NCBI GenBank assembly: GCA_965223045.1
Contig: CBDCVN010000013.1
Coordinates: 3,224,001 to 3,288,000 of the forward strand
DNA from: CBDCVN01 sp965223045
GTDB taxonomy: Bacteria > Deinococcota > Deinococci > Deinococcales > Trueperaceae
Direction: 5' to 3'
Length of the DNA stretch: 64,000 nt
The notes beneath the pieces were generated by a model, which ran no database searches, was not told the origin of the DNA, and saw nothing but the letters and a program-made list of their open reading frames with translations. The translations under genes and the position numbers were made by a program. Of this stretch, positions 25,011-35,652 are shown piece by piece; position 1 is the first letter of the stretch, and every line of letters starts with the position of its first letter.

Positions 25011-28000
25011 TTAATTATCTAAACTAGGCCTATAGTAATACTTGATTTTTGTATTGTCTGATTGCCTTGTTAGCTCAATCATTCCCAAAGGCCCTGACTC
25101 TATTTTAGCAGGAGGGGTTTGGCTATAGTGTCTAGGATTTTCCTCGTGGGGCATAACTATTTGATAAGATGCTTGATCTGGCCAAAAAGCAAGCGCTCTT
25201 TGCAAGGTATCTTGCAGGGTAATAGCAATAGATTCTTCTATTTCCTCTTTATCTGACACAGATTCATCCAAATCCTCGAAACTATAAGCAGGAATAATGA
25301 ACAAGGGTTCTATTTCTTCTAAGTTTTGCTTGGCTTCTTGAACATGCTTGAACCAAGCAATTGATTTTTTGCCATCTGACCACTGGAAAACAGCTAGAGG
25401 GGTACTTTTAACTTCAGCATAACTAAGCCACTGTTCAGGAGTTTGTTCGGCTAACTCCAAACCGGTATGTTGTAAATCAACTTCCATATCCCTTTGATTA
25501 CCTGAAGAGAAAGCTAAATCAACTCCATCATAAAAGGATACTTCCTCATAAGTTGGATTCACCGAAGCAATAGTACGAATTGAATCTTGTGTAGGTAGAG
25601 TTTTAATTACTATGCCTGCATGATCTTTGATGTCTGAAAATTGCCTTTCCATATCAAAAGACATTATTAAAGTGTCAACTTGGGCTTTTGCTGAACTCAT
25701 CAAAAATTCCATGTCATTAGGCTGGGCTAATAAATATCCTTGATTAGGTATATATGCTAACACCATGTTGCCTCGCCAAGTTTGACGCAAAGATTTTAGT
25801 GTTAAATTATCAGGACGGACAGACCACTGAATCATTTGTTCTGCCTGTAGAGTACCATCTGCTGTAAAAATAGCTTTTCTTTTGCCTGCAGAAGACCATA
25901 CTGTTACAGTGCTATTGGGGTCGATTTTTAGTGACTTAGAGTGCTCGAGCACTTTCAAAGAAGTAGCTTTTAACCAACCCAAGTTTTCACGCCCTTGATA
26001 AGTAGACCCCCAAAGGTCTGTCCCTGCTAGTTGAGTAACCATTACTACAAGTTTTTCTGGCGTTTCTCCTGCTGGAAGAGCACTTTTGATTTTACCTAGA
26101 GAGCTGCCGTAAAATTTACCTTGACTAGTTTGCACAATGTTATAAGGTGAAGTACTGACTTTATGAAAACTTTTAGCTAGCTCCATAATGTTGTCTTTAT
26201 TCCACTCACCAGAAGAAGTCATTACATCCTCTTTGGATAACTCTATTCCTCCAGCACCTTTAGCTGAAATTGGGGCTATATCTTCTCTAAGGCTATAAAA
26301 TGTAATTGGTTGTTCTTCTGTAGGCACTACTACACTAATTTTATCGTAATCGTACTTGGTCTTAAAATTTTTTGGAGGAGTGCTAGTGTATTTAACTCGC
26401 TGATCTACAATTGACTCTTGTTCTGGCATTAGCACTTCAAACTCTTTTTGCTCAGGAAAAAATTGTAGTGCTCTTGCTATAGCATCAGTTATGCTTGTTT
26501 GAATAAAACCCTCTTCTTCCTCAGCATCAATATCTTCAAAGTTATAAACGGGCACTAAAGTATTTACTTGTAAGTTTGCCAGAGAGCTTTGCTCTGCATC
26601 CATTAGAAAATTTAAATGTAGTGCTGAAGCTGATTTATCTTCGGGACGAAAAATAACAATAGGTTGATTACTTTCTTGGGCTTTAGCAATTAGGTTGTTC
26701 TCGTCTGCTTGGGCAAGTTCCCAGCCGCTTTCTGTCACCACTACTGAGCACTGTGGTGAATAAGCTAACTCTACACCACTTTTGGCAACTACTCGAACCG
26801 ATTCACAATTAAGATTGTTACTTTGTAAAACCTTTTGAATTGAAGTTCGAATATTTGGCATGGTATTTTTTGTTAGCAGCAGACTATGCACTTGGAAACT
26901 TTCATCAGCATGTTTCTGAAAGTACTCTAATTCTTGAACAGGAACAAGTAAATACCCTTGCCTGACTCGCAGTAAAAATAAATCACTATTCCACTCACTG
27001 CGAGATTCTAGCAATTCTTTATTGGAGGGAAGACTCTTCCAAGTAATCATAGAAGAGATCCTCATCTCTGGTTTTGAACTAGCTCCTTTTTCAAATAGTA
27101 CTGACCTATGACTAGACTGAATGAAAAGCTTATCTTGTTTTGGAAAAGACCAGCTGAACATATCTTGAGCAAGCCTATCAACATCATATATCCAAGCTTT
27201 TTGTACGCTAGCAGTTGATTTTATTTTTTTAGCATAATTGGTATTACCCTTTGCCCTAATTACCACGGTTTCAACGGTATAATCTTGCCTATTTTTGAAC
27301 ATTTGCTCAATTTGGTGTAAAGGACCAGCCAAATTAGGACCATTTTCAATACTAATTACTGTGTAAGGGGACATCATAGTTTGATGGTAATTGGCTGCTA
27401 GTTGCAAAAGTGTATCATTATTAAGCTCTTCGGTAGTCCATAGGAAGCTTTTATCCGCAAAGTAGATAGAAAGACCTTCATTGTCAACTACTCTACGATC
27501 ATTTATTTCTGAGTCTACAAATATCTGCAACACAGGCTGAGTTTTAGGGAGGTGATTATTAACTATATTACTTACAATAGTTTCATAGTTTGATTTATGC
27601 TCTGGTTGTTTCCTAGGCGCAAATCGATTTAGAGCTGTAACTGCCATAATAAAATAAGGAGCACCTTGGTCATTAGGGTTAAGTAAACTTCTCTCTGACC
27701 AAGGAATTATCTGGTGACCTTGTCCGGGTATCCAATATTTAATTAGATTCTTTTTTTGCTTTATAGCTTCTGCCACTAGATCTTGGTCTGGGCTTATAGC
27801 TGGATCTGCTGTGGGCGCTACAGGATTATTACTGGGGGCTGTATTAGTATCTGACCAGAAAAATGGTTTGGAGCGAAGAGATACGTTTTCACTGTTATCA
27901 GTCGGTTTATTGCTAGTTTTGCTGGTTGCCCCAACTGTAAGAGGATTGGCTTCTAAAAAGAAAAGAGAAATTATAAAGCTACGCTTAATTTCTTCGCTGG

Positions 28001-29261
28001 CATCACTCAGTAAAGTAATAAAAACGTTAAGCAGAGGTTGTTTCTGAACTTCCTCCCAGAAAGGGTCTTGATTAACCCACTGGGCACTTGGAGTTTGAGG
28101 TGAAGAAAAATTTTCATCAGAAGCACTTTGGACTAATAGAGTATTCAAATCAAATGTTTCTAGTGTGTTTCTTATGTGCAACTGATAATCTTTTGCGAGG
28201 GGATTTCCTGCAATCAACCATGACAATTGAATAGTTTGTGATGAATGGGCTATTTCAGCGTACTCTGCCACCCAAATTTTGGCAACTTCTGGGGATGCTC
28301 CTAGTTTTTGCAGCATAGTATTAAGCGACAAATCTATTTCAATGGGTTTACGATAAACTTGTGCTGTGCGCCCATCTACTTTAATTCCAAACTGATAATT
28401 CAATCTATCAAGATAAGAAACTTGCTCGAGCACATCTCCAATATGGTCATCATAGCTAGCTAAAGCTATTTCATAAAGGTGTTGATCTTCACTAAATCCT
28501 TCAGGTGCACCGTTTCTACTAATAGTGATTGGTTGTGCAAACCCTACTACACCTATGCCTCCGGGGATTACACCTGTTTGTAAGATGGGTGTGCTCGAGA
28601 CCATGAAGCGCCCCTCAGCTTCAGGTAGCAGGCCAATTTCGTTGGTGGGCTCAAGCCAAGAACCCCAAACCTCTAGCCCTGCTAGCAAGTAGAGCAAGGT
28701 AGCTTCAAGCACATCATCTTTCTCAGTAGGATAGTGTGAAATCTCGAGGGGCTTGGAGGCTTCTGAGGTTTGGGCAGGTTCTGCTATCAAGATATAAGTT
28801 TGTTGAATTTGCTCAACATTATTTTTTAAGGTTATTACATCTTCTACAATCTGGTTTATGTACTGATTTTGGCTATCTATCCAACTTTCAATTTCGCTTG
28901 GAGGAGCATTTCTGAAGGTAGTAGAGTCTAATTGGCTTATGAGAGCATCAAGCCAGCCAGTGTTGGTTAGGGGCTCGAGCCTTTCTATTTCTAGATTAAT
29001 TTCATCTAGCTGCCTGTTTAGCACATTCTCTGATTCTTTAGCTTCTTCAGACAAAAGCTTAGACTGATAGCTTTCTATCCACTGTTTGTGGGCAGCAACC
29101 TCTAAGGCAAGCTGACCTAGCACTTGTTTATACAACAAAATTTCTTTACTAAAATCAACAAGTAAATCACTTGTATTGTCAATTTGTGAAGAAGCTATAT
29201 TTAAAATAATTGTTAAAGACCAAAGCACGCCTAATACTCTAAAAACCAATTTCCTATGCAT
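25011..29261 (-). CDS. Giant exported repeat protein, 1,416 residues, unknown family
   Basis: I do not recognise a family. The N-terminus (MHRKLVFRVLGVLWSLTIIL) is a signal peptide or membrane anchor. Residues about 30-165 are coiled-coil-like. Two long segments, about 607-1000 and 1014-1395, are diverged copies: FLWTTEELNNDTLLQLAANY matches GEWNKDNIMELAKSFHK, and VPVYNFEDIDAEEEEGFI matches IPAYSFEDLDESVSDKEEI, each followed by (F/W)-P-(E/D)-Q and a V-M-P motif. A third half-copy lies at about 489-600. Five CTCGAG sites mark it as native. Likely periplasmic or surface-attached; no enzyme motif seen. Confidence 0.7.
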   Translation of the reverse strand: MHRKLVFRVLGVLWSLTIILNIASSQIDNTSDLLVDFSKEILLYKQVLGQLALEVAAHKQWIESYQSKLLSEEAKESENVLNRQLDEINLEIERLEPLTNTGWLDALISQLDSTTFRNAPPSEIESWIDSQNQYINQIVEDVITLKNNVEQIQQTYILIAEPAQTSEASKPLEISHYPTEKDDVLEATLLYLLAGLEVWGSWLEPTNEIGLLPEAEGRFMVSSTPILQTGVIPGGIGVVGFAQPITISRNGAPEGFSEDQHLYEIALASYDDHIGDVLEQVSYLDRLNYQFGIKVDGRTAQVYRKPIEIDLSLNTMLQKLGASPEVAKIWVAEYAEIAHSSQTIQLSWLIAGNPLAKDYQLHIRNTLETFDLNTLLVQSASDENFSSPQTPSAQWVNQDPFWEEVQKQPLLNVFITLLSDASEEIKRSFIISLFFLEANPLTVGATSKTSNKPTDNSENVSLRSKPFFWSDTNTAPSNNPVAPTADPAISPDQDLVAEAIKQKKNLIKYWIPGQGHQIIPWSERSLLNPNDQGAPYFIMAVTALNRFAPRKQPEHKSNYETIVSNIVNNHLPKTQPVLQIFVDSEINDRRVVDNEGLSIYFADKSFLWTTEELNNDTLLQLAANYHQTMMSPYTVISIENGPNLAGPLHQIEQMFKNRQDYTVETVVIRAKGNTNYAKKIKSTASVQKAWIYDVDRLAQDMFSWSFPKQDKLFIQSSHRSVLFEKGASSKPEMRISSMITWKSLPSNKELLESRSEWNSDLFLLRVRQGYLLVPVQELEYFQKHADESFQVHSLLLTKNTMPNIRTSIQKVLQSNNLNCESVRVVAKSGVELAYSPQCSVVVTESGWELAQADENNLIAKAQESNQPIVIFRPEDKSASALHLNFLMDAEQSSLANLQVNTLVPVYNFEDIDAEEEEGFIQTSITDAIARALQFFPEQKEFEVLMPEQESIVDQRVKYTSTPPKNFKTKYDYDKISVVVPTEEQPITFYSLREDIAPISAKGAGGIELSKEDVMTSSGEWNKDNIMELAKSFHKVSTSPYNIVQTSQGKFYGSSLGKIKSALPAGETPEKLVVMVTQLAGTDLWGSTYQGRENLGWLKATSLKVLEHSKSLKIDPNSTVTVWSSAGKRKAIFTADGTLQAEQMIQWSVRPDNLTLKSLRQTWRGNMVLAYIPNQGYLLAQPNDMEFLMSSAKAQVDTLIMSFDMERQFSDIKDHAGIVIKTLPTQDSIRTIASVNPTYEEVSFYDGVDLAFSSGNQRDMEVDLQHTGLELAEQTPEQWLSYAEVKSTPLAVFQWSDGKKSIAWFKHVQEAKQNLEEIEPLFIIPAYSFEDLDESVSDKEEIEESIAITLQDTLQRALAFWPDQASYQIVMPHEENPRHYSQTPPAKIESGPLGMIELTRQSDNTKIKYYYRPSLDN

Positions 29262-29551
29262 TAAAAATAATTGTAAGGCGATCTAAGCTGTTTTTGCAAT
29301 GTATCAAACAAAAAATTGGAGTTAGTAGCTTTTGGTGGGCACTCGAAGTATCGACTAAGCAGTTAACAACTCCAAATTTTCAAAGGTTTCAGGGTTTTTG
29401 TAACTAAGCTGTGTAAGCAAAAATGATTGTAAATGATGTTAATGTACTCTAAAAATAGCAGTTCTAGCTCCTTCCCAAGTAATGAAAGCAGTCCTATAAA
29501 TCAGTTTTTTTGAGACTAGCAAAAAACGATTCAGTATTTGTAATTAAATAA
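29262..29551. other. Intergenic region upstream of the giant protein
   Basis: About 290 bases lie between the giant gene's start and the ISAzo13-type element. I see no supported ORF, hairpin or repeat here. It must carry the promoter of the giant gene. Confidence 0.4.
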
Positions 29552-29627
29552 GTGTCCAGAATCATCAGAAACGATGTGCAGCAGGGGTGAAGATTAGGTA
29601 GGATAAGGTAAAAAATCAAGGGTAATT

Positions 29628-31183
29628 ATGATTAAACATTCAGAAAACATCGAAACAGAAATGAAGAAGCTATACAGTACCTTATCGGAAAAAGACCGAC
29701 GTCGCTATGCCAGTCTTGAAGCAATAAAACTAGGACATGGAGGGCAAATCTACATCAGTAAATTATTAGGATGCTCAATAAAAACAATCCAAAGAGGAAT
29801 AGTAGAGCTCAAGGCCTTACCAGACAATGGTGAGCATGAAAAGCGTGTAAGGCGCTTAGGTGGTGGACGGAAACCCTACCATAAAAAAACTAGTGTAGAA
29901 GAGGTGTTTCTCAAAGTAGTCAAAGAACAAATGGCAGGAGATCCTATGCGTGAAGGTGTATTTTGGACTAATTTAAGCCAAAGGGAAATAGCTAGACGTA
30001 TCAAGAGTTTGAACTGATTTTTAAGGGCCGTTCTAGCTTTAAATATACATGTTGACACAGGGGAACATCCGGTCAAAGCAAGGCAATTCAAATTAAAGCC
30101 CTCAGAAACAGATGTTTCTCAAGCTCTATAAAATTGGTAGCATTTCAGAGGTTGCGTGCTAGAACTAATGTTTGAGTATGAAGAGGGAGCATAATTTATC
30201 ATGGTTTTTTGCACCTTGCAATTGCTTTGTACGAGGGTGTAAATTCAATTGGGCATAAACATCGCTTTGACCGGATACTTTGCCACCCTTGAGTTGCTTA
30301 AGTATGTTTTAAACAAGGTTATTTTTTTAGTTCAAACTCTTGACGTATGGAGGAAAAAGGAATGAAAGTTAGCACCTTTGTGGTAAAACAACTACTAAAA
30401 AAACATTACTTTGGGAAGCGCAAGATCAAAAAACAAACCACAATGAAGAACGTAGCTGAAAGGAATAAGCAGTTTAAGAAAATTACCCAACTCAAGAAAA
30501 AATACCAAAGACAAGGAAACCCTGTTATCAGCGTGGATACAAAGAAGAAAGAGCTTATAGGCATATTTTATAGAGAAGGGAAGGTTTACACTCAAGAAAC
30601 ACTAGAAAGCTATGATCATGATTTCCAAAGCTTTGCTGAGGGAGTGGTAATTCCTTATGGAATATATGACCTAAAATTCAATCATGGTTACCTATATTTA
30701 GGTACCAGCCGAGATACCAGTGAGTTTGCCTGCGAAAATATAGCTTCTTGGTGGGAAGACTATGGCAAAGAACTGTATCCTAAAGCAACTTCCATACTAT
30801 GGCTATGCGATGGAGGGGGTAGTAACAACAGTCGTCATTATATTTTTAAAGAAGACCTTCAGAAGCTAGTTAATAAATTAGGTATTGAAATACGCATAGC
30901 TCACTATCCATCTTATTGTTCAAAATACAATCCTATAGAGCATTGTTTATTTTCCCATGTTACCAGAGCTATGCAAGGAGTAATGCTAACTGACATTGAA
31001 CTTGCCAAACGCTTAATCTCAAACACTAGTACTAGTAAATGCCTTACTGTAACCGTAGACATCATTGGTAAAGTCTATAACAAAGGCAGGAAGGCTTCTC
31101 CCGAGTTTCGAGTCAACATATCAATCCTTTTTGATGCCATTTTACCTCGATGGAATTACCGTGCTGTTCCTGCGATTCTGTAA
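29628..31183 (+). pseudogene. ISAzo13-family transposase, interrupted
   Basis: Part one (29628 to about 30001) carries KDRRRYASLEAIKLGHGGQI, the helix-turn-helix ISKLLGCSIKTIQRGIVEL, and RVRRLGGGRKP. Part two (30343-31183) carries KVSTFVVKQLLKKHYFGKRK, NPVISVDTKKKELIG (first Asp), LWLCDGGGSNNSRHYIFKEDL (second Asp), and HYPSYCSKYNPIEHCLFSHV (Glu). This is the ISAzo13/Rhodopirellula-type DDE transposase. Removing the insert and one target copy joins AREIARR directly to MEEKGMKVSTF, so the only damage is the insertion. Confidence 0.85.
30002..30341. mobile_element. About 340-bp MITE inside the ISAzo13 transposase
   Basis: Terminal inverted repeats CAAGAGTTTGAACT and AGTTCAAACTCTTG bound this insert, and GACGTAT occurs on both sides (29995-30001 and 30342-30348), giving up to a 7-bp target duplication. 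A second inner inverted pair, ATCCGGTCAAAGC near 30068 and GCTTTGACCGGAT near 30270, suggests it folds into a long hairpin. No ORF. The parent element is not in this window. Confidence 0.75.
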
Positions 31184-31413
31184 AACTGGACAGTTATAAA
31201 ATTACAGACACTCAATAAAAGCGTTATCAAAACATGCACCTGTCGCAGTAAAACTGGTCCTAGTATTTTGACTTTTGAGTTTGCAGCACTTCAAAACAAG
31301 GCATGTTGTTTAGGTATACTTTTTATTCTATTACATTATCAACAAGCCAAGCATCGGCGTTAAGCGAATAAATCGAGCAAGTTACTTTTTTAGAGGGAAG
31401 TGTTTTCTGAAAA

Positions 31414-33935
31414 CTACAACTCAAGTACAGCAAGAATCTTACTTGCTTGTGCATACTCGGGAATTTCATCTATATCTACTATAGGAGTAATGCGATCCAA
31501 TAGTTCTGTTAGTAACGAGCGTGCCTCTTCTTGCTTACTCGCTTGCCAATATTTTGCTAGGGATAAGGCTGCTTGCAATTCCAACACAGGAGTCTCTTGC
31601 TCTTTAGCTACAGCTATCGCTTGCCTAAAGTAATGTTCAATTTCCGTAGCTTCTGCTCCCAATTCCTGCAACCACTCACCTTTTAGACAATTAAGTTGAG
31701 ACAGAAAAAAACAGTCCTTCTTTTTCTCTCTATAAGCAAATGTTTCTTCCAGTGCTCTTAGAGCTTCATCTCGCTTGCCCATTAACCACAAACCTTCCGC
31801 TAGCATAGCTAATGTGTAAGAGCCCATAAGTAAACCTCTTGCCATTCTAGTAATAGCTATACCTTGCTGCATTTCAGCAACACCTTCTTCTGCTCGCCCT
31901 TGTTGTGCTATCAACCAACCGTGATTGATAAGCCCCCATGTTTTGTAAAAAGTATAACCATATTCATCTGCTATCTTTAAAAGCTCTTCTATTCTAGATT
32001 TTAAGTGAGTAAAGTCTTTTAGAAAGTGGTAGGCACTAAAGCACGAACCTACAAAAACTGCTCTGCTTTCTGCATGTCGAAAATTAGGTATAGGTTCTTT
32101 AGAAATTAACTCCTTGACTTCCTTTACTTTACCCTTAAAACAAAGTGCCAAAGATAGCATTGGTATTACTATCACACGTTGGTCATAACCGTAGTGTTGA
32201 ATCATATGCTCATGGCTGGCCTGATCAAAACTGAGATCATTAAGAACTGAACGCCCTAACTCTATAGCTTTATCATTATGACCAAGGAAAAAATGGGCTG
32301 CTGTTAACAATGCCCCCGCTGCAACTGAATGTGCCACATCCTCTTGCTGATCTGCTAAAGCTTTAAATTCACTAGCCCACTCTAAAAGAATTTGCATGGA
32401 CAAGTTACTGTTAGCATAAGCGTAATGAGCTAAACCTGAGTAAATAGTCATCAATTTAGGGTCAGCTCCTCCAATCTGACGACAAAGTTCTAAAGCTCTC
32501 TCTAAAGCAATCCTCACCCGTTCAGATTGAAAACCTTCAACAGATAAAAGGCTCATTCCTAAACCAGCCTGAAAACTTAACTCTATTATCGTAAACTCTG
32601 ATTCAAAAGGCAGTTTATCTATAATACTTAAGCCTCTTTCATAATGAGCTATAGCCTCTTGATTAGAACCTAACGCCTGTGCTTGCTGTCCTGCAACTAG
32701 CAAATACTCAAATGTCTTCTCAATATTACCAGCTTCCTCAAAGTGCCATGCTAATTGTGGTGCTATTCTCTTGGCTTTCTTACCATACATTTCCTCTAAT
32801 GCTAATGCTATGTCTTCATGTAAATAAGTACGTTCATTTTCTGCTAAGTGGTTATACACATATTGCTGAAATAGGTTATGTCTAAAACGGTAATGTGATA
32901 ATCTTTGTTTCCCTAGACGCTCCATCCTCTCCGACTGTACTAACCTATGTCTTTTGTCTATGTCATTACTAAAGGCACGAATAACCTCAAGCTCATCCTG
33001 TTTTTGTACTTGTGCTACTGCTTCTCCTACAAATACCTCCCCTTGTACACTCGCCACACTTAATAATTCACGTTGCGCCTCAGGTAAACGACCTATCCGC
33101 AACTCTATAACCCCTTCTACTTTTGCTGGCAAAGTTCGCCAATCTATCCTGTCTTTGGCAAACCATTTATTTTCTTGTTGATAGAGGTCACCTCTATCTT
33201 TCATAGTACTTAGCAGTTCTGCTGTGAATAATGCGTGTCCTTGTGTATGTTTGAAAAAAATCTCTCTAAAATTGTTGTTTAGTTTGTTTGGTTCGCTGTC
33301 AAGATACGCATTGACAAACTCACGCCCTTCCTCTATATTCTGTTCTTCTAAATTGATTTCTATATCCCCATAAAGGCGATGTAGCTCTCTCCTTATCTCT
33401 AGTATAGGGTGCTCTGACTCATTTGACTCATTTGCTAGCACATCACTTGATCTGTAACTCCCTACCAGTAAAATATGACTTTCTGACACATGTCTGCTCA
33501 AATGGTTAAATAGTGTTGCTGAAGAAACATCTACCCAATGTAAGTCTTCTAGGATGAGTAGGACTGGTCTGATTTTTGCTATTGCTTGTAAGGCCTTTGC
33601 ATATAGAGATATTATTCTGCTTTGCTCTAATGTTCCTAAAGGCTTTTCGCTTGCTAGGCGTGAAACCTCTTTGAACCAAGGCTCTTTGTCTAACTTTGCT
33701 GCCACTAACCTCTCAATTAATGGAGCACCTGTCACAAAACTACTTATTAGATCAGGAGCATGCTTTGCTACTTGCGGTACTGTTTCCCCCATCGCTTCCC
33801 ACAAGTGCTTTGCATGAGCTGTGCTGATTAATCCTCCTTGCCACTCAGCTTCTACGTCTCCTAAAAGCAGTAGCAATATATGTCTAAAGGGTAGGTAGGG
33901 GTCTCCTATTCCTGATTGTTGGTCACAGTAACCAG
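31414..33935 (-). pseudogene. AAA-ATPase/TPR transcription regulator, 5' truncated
   Basis: The remaining 820-plus residues align along their length with the regulator at 44624-48720: GYCDQQSGIGDPYLPFRHIL at the cut edge, ILEDLHWVDVSSATLFNHLSR (Walker B region), YRFRHNLFQQYVYNHL, then many TPR-like helices ending EIPEYAQASKILAVLEL. The N-terminal winged helix, BTAD domain and Walker A are gone, replaced by IS1 at 33936. The frame reaches the IS end and then a stop. With no start and no P-loop it is presumably dead, although an internal ATG (33876) leaves a long open frame. Confidence 0.8.
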
Positions 33936-34713
33936 GGTAGTCCTATACATGTAATGATGAGTTATAGTGATGAACAAAATACCAAATGGCTCCAATGTGA
34001 TTAGTCAATTTCTTTGAAAAAGAAAGAGTTTTCCTTACTAAACGACCAATTCGTTGACGTAGAGTGCAGTTTAATCTCTCAATTCTATTAGTTTTCCCAC
34101 TTCGTTTATCCACTGCTCTGTGCCTTTTCCTAGGAATTACTTCTTCATATGATGCCCAGAAATCACTGTAGCACACTGCACATTGCCTATATACTGCTGG
34201 TAAAGAATCCCATAACCCTTGAGCCCCTCTTTTATCACGACTGCCTATATAAACCCCTACTATTTCGCCAGTAGCTTGATCAATAGCTAGCCATATCCAT
34301 ACCTTATTACCTTTATGGCCTACAAAAGACCACATCTCATCACACTCTATTCTAAGAAACCCTTTATCTTTTTTCTCAACTTCTACTTCCTGCTCTATAT
34401 TCTCAAACTTGTCATTGACGTATTTTTGCAACCAAGATTCTGAAACACCAGTGACACGAGCAATAGCAGCAAGTGCTAATCTTTCCAGTAAGAGTTTATC
34501 TATCAAATCCTTTTTTCCCTCACTGATAGGAATATTTTGAGGATCTTCAACAAATTGCCTACCACAATCTTTACAAATATGATTTTGCTTACCATTGTGA
34601 ATATGACCATTCTTAACAAAATTATCTGAGGTGCAATTTGGGCATTTTAAGAAATCTAAAGTCATCGCGCATTTTAAGGCAGCAGGGTTCATCATTACAT
34701 GAAGGGCACTACC
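33936..34713 (-). mobile_element. IS1-family element, copy A
   Basis: The ends start GGTAGTCCTATACATGTAAT at the left and mirror this as GGTAGTGCCCTTCATGTAAT at the right (778 bp). The same end type bounds copy B at 57418-58209. No target duplication is present: the left flank is the regulator gene and the right flank a different gene, so a deletion or rearrangement through the IS has joined them. Confidence 0.85.
33943..34695 (-). CDS. IS1-family transposase, single-frame type
   Basis: The protein has an N-terminal zinc-finger-like part (LKCPNCTSDNFVKNGHIHNGKQNHICKDCGRQF), a helix-turn-helix (AIARVTGVSESWLQKYV), and the catalytic part with CDEMWSFVGHKGNKVWIWLAID, CYSDFWASYEEVIPRKRH and TNRIERLNCTLRQRIGRLVRKTLSFSK, as in InsAB of IS1 but in one frame. 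The longest frame is 250 residues; the likely start is the ATG at 34665, giving MTLDFLKCPNC. About two thirds identical by eye to copy B. Looks intact. Confidence 0.87.
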   Translation of the reverse strand: MMNPAALKCAMTLDFLKCPNCTSDNFVKNGHIHNGKQNHICKDCGRQFVEDPQNIPISEGKKDLIDKLLLERLALAAIARVTGVSESWLQKYVNDKFENIEQEVEVEKKDKGFLRIECDEMWSFVGHKGNKVWIWLAIDQATGEIVGVYIGSRDKRGAQGLWDSLPAVYRQCAVCYSDFWASYEEVIPRKRHRAVDKRSGKTNRIERLNCTLRQRIGRLVRKTLSFSKKLTNHIGAIWYFVHHYNSSLHV

Positions 34714-35579
34714 TATGGCAATTATATAGGACTAAGTAATCGCTTAAGTACTGGAGATAAGAGTGCTGTTAACTGGCTTTATTCCAAAGGCTGGATGGCC
34801 TCATACTCTAATGTTAATGGCAACATGTCTCTAGAGCCTTTAGAATCACTTCTTGGTTCTAGTCGCAAATTACCTGACCTTGCCTTAGGTGATTTCAATG
34901 GTGATGGTAAAACTGATATCTTTCAAGCTCGGCAAAATGACTGGCTAGTATCTTACAGTGGTACTGATAGCTGGGAAGTATTAAATCGCTCAGGCATTGG
35001 GCTTGATAATCTTCGTTTTGGTGATTTCAATGGTGATGGTAAAACTGATGTCTTTCGTGCTGACACTGGGCAAAATAAGTGGTATGTATCTTATGGCGGT
35101 ACTGATAGCTGGGAAGAATTAAACCGATCAGGCATTGGACTTGATCATCTTCGTTTTGGTGATTTTGATGGAGATGGTAAAACTGATGTCTTTAGAACAT
35201 CAGGTGGAGTCTGGTATATGTCTTCTGGTGGTAGTGGCCGCTGGGAGGTACTAGGCTATTCAGGTATTGCTCTTGAAGATCTTGCTTTTGGAGACTTTGA
35301 TGGAGATGGTAAAACTGATGTTTTTAGAACATCAGGTGGAGTTTGGTATATATCTTCTGGTGGTCAAGGTCAATGGAAAAATATAAATAGAGTTGTTCGG
35401 AAACAAAATGTTGGACCAAATAGTTGACTCATTAGATAAAAGATTTGTACCCTTGCTAAGACTTAGCTGTCACATTTTGCATTTCCGGAGCTTTAAATTG
35501 AGCAATTGTACATTTTATAATGCACGCTAGCTTATTTCTGAACAAGTCTAATCATTTCTACTATGATGATAACCCTTAA
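34714..35579 (+). pseudogene. FG-GAP/VCBS repeat protein, N-terminally truncated
   Basis: Four repeats of the form L-x-F-G-D-F-(N/D)-G-D-G-K-T-D-(I/V)-F, each followed by a W-Y-V-S-Y/S-S-G-G block, form an FG-GAP beta-propeller segment with calcium loops (DFNGDGKTD). Such proteins are exported. The 5' end, including signal peptide, is replaced by IS1 copy A; the apparent ATG at 34699 is IS sequence. A 161-bp MITE (35389-35549) splits the last codons: removing it restores QWKNIN joined to HFYYDDNP and a stop at 35577-35579. Confidence 0.8.
35389..35549. mobile_element. IS5-type MITE, 161 bp, copy 1
   Basis: Ends AGAGTTGTTCGGAAA and TTTCTGAACAAGTCT form an imperfect inverted repeat like the ends of the IS5 element at 49631-50633. 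AAT flanks it on both sides (35386-35388, 35550-35552). Its right half (ttgagcaattgtacat...tttctgaacaagtct) matches the 160-bp element at 39448-39607. It carries no ORF, so the IS5 transposase probably moves it. Confidence 0.75.
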
Positions 35580-35652
35580 TAAACTTTTCCCCATTGTCAA
35601 CCATAAGATATGCTTGCAAACTAGGTATGGTAAGGTAGGCTTGTAGTTTTAC

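Larger units (their letters stand above)
29552..31193 (+). mobile_element. ISAzo13-family element with a nested MITE
   Basis: Short ends TGTCCAG (29553) and CTGGACA (31186-31192) bound a single transposase gene that is interrupted by a palindromic insert at about 30002-30341. A clear target duplication was not found. The outer ends are therefore less certain than the coding content. No CTCGAG sites occur in it. Confidence 0.65.
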
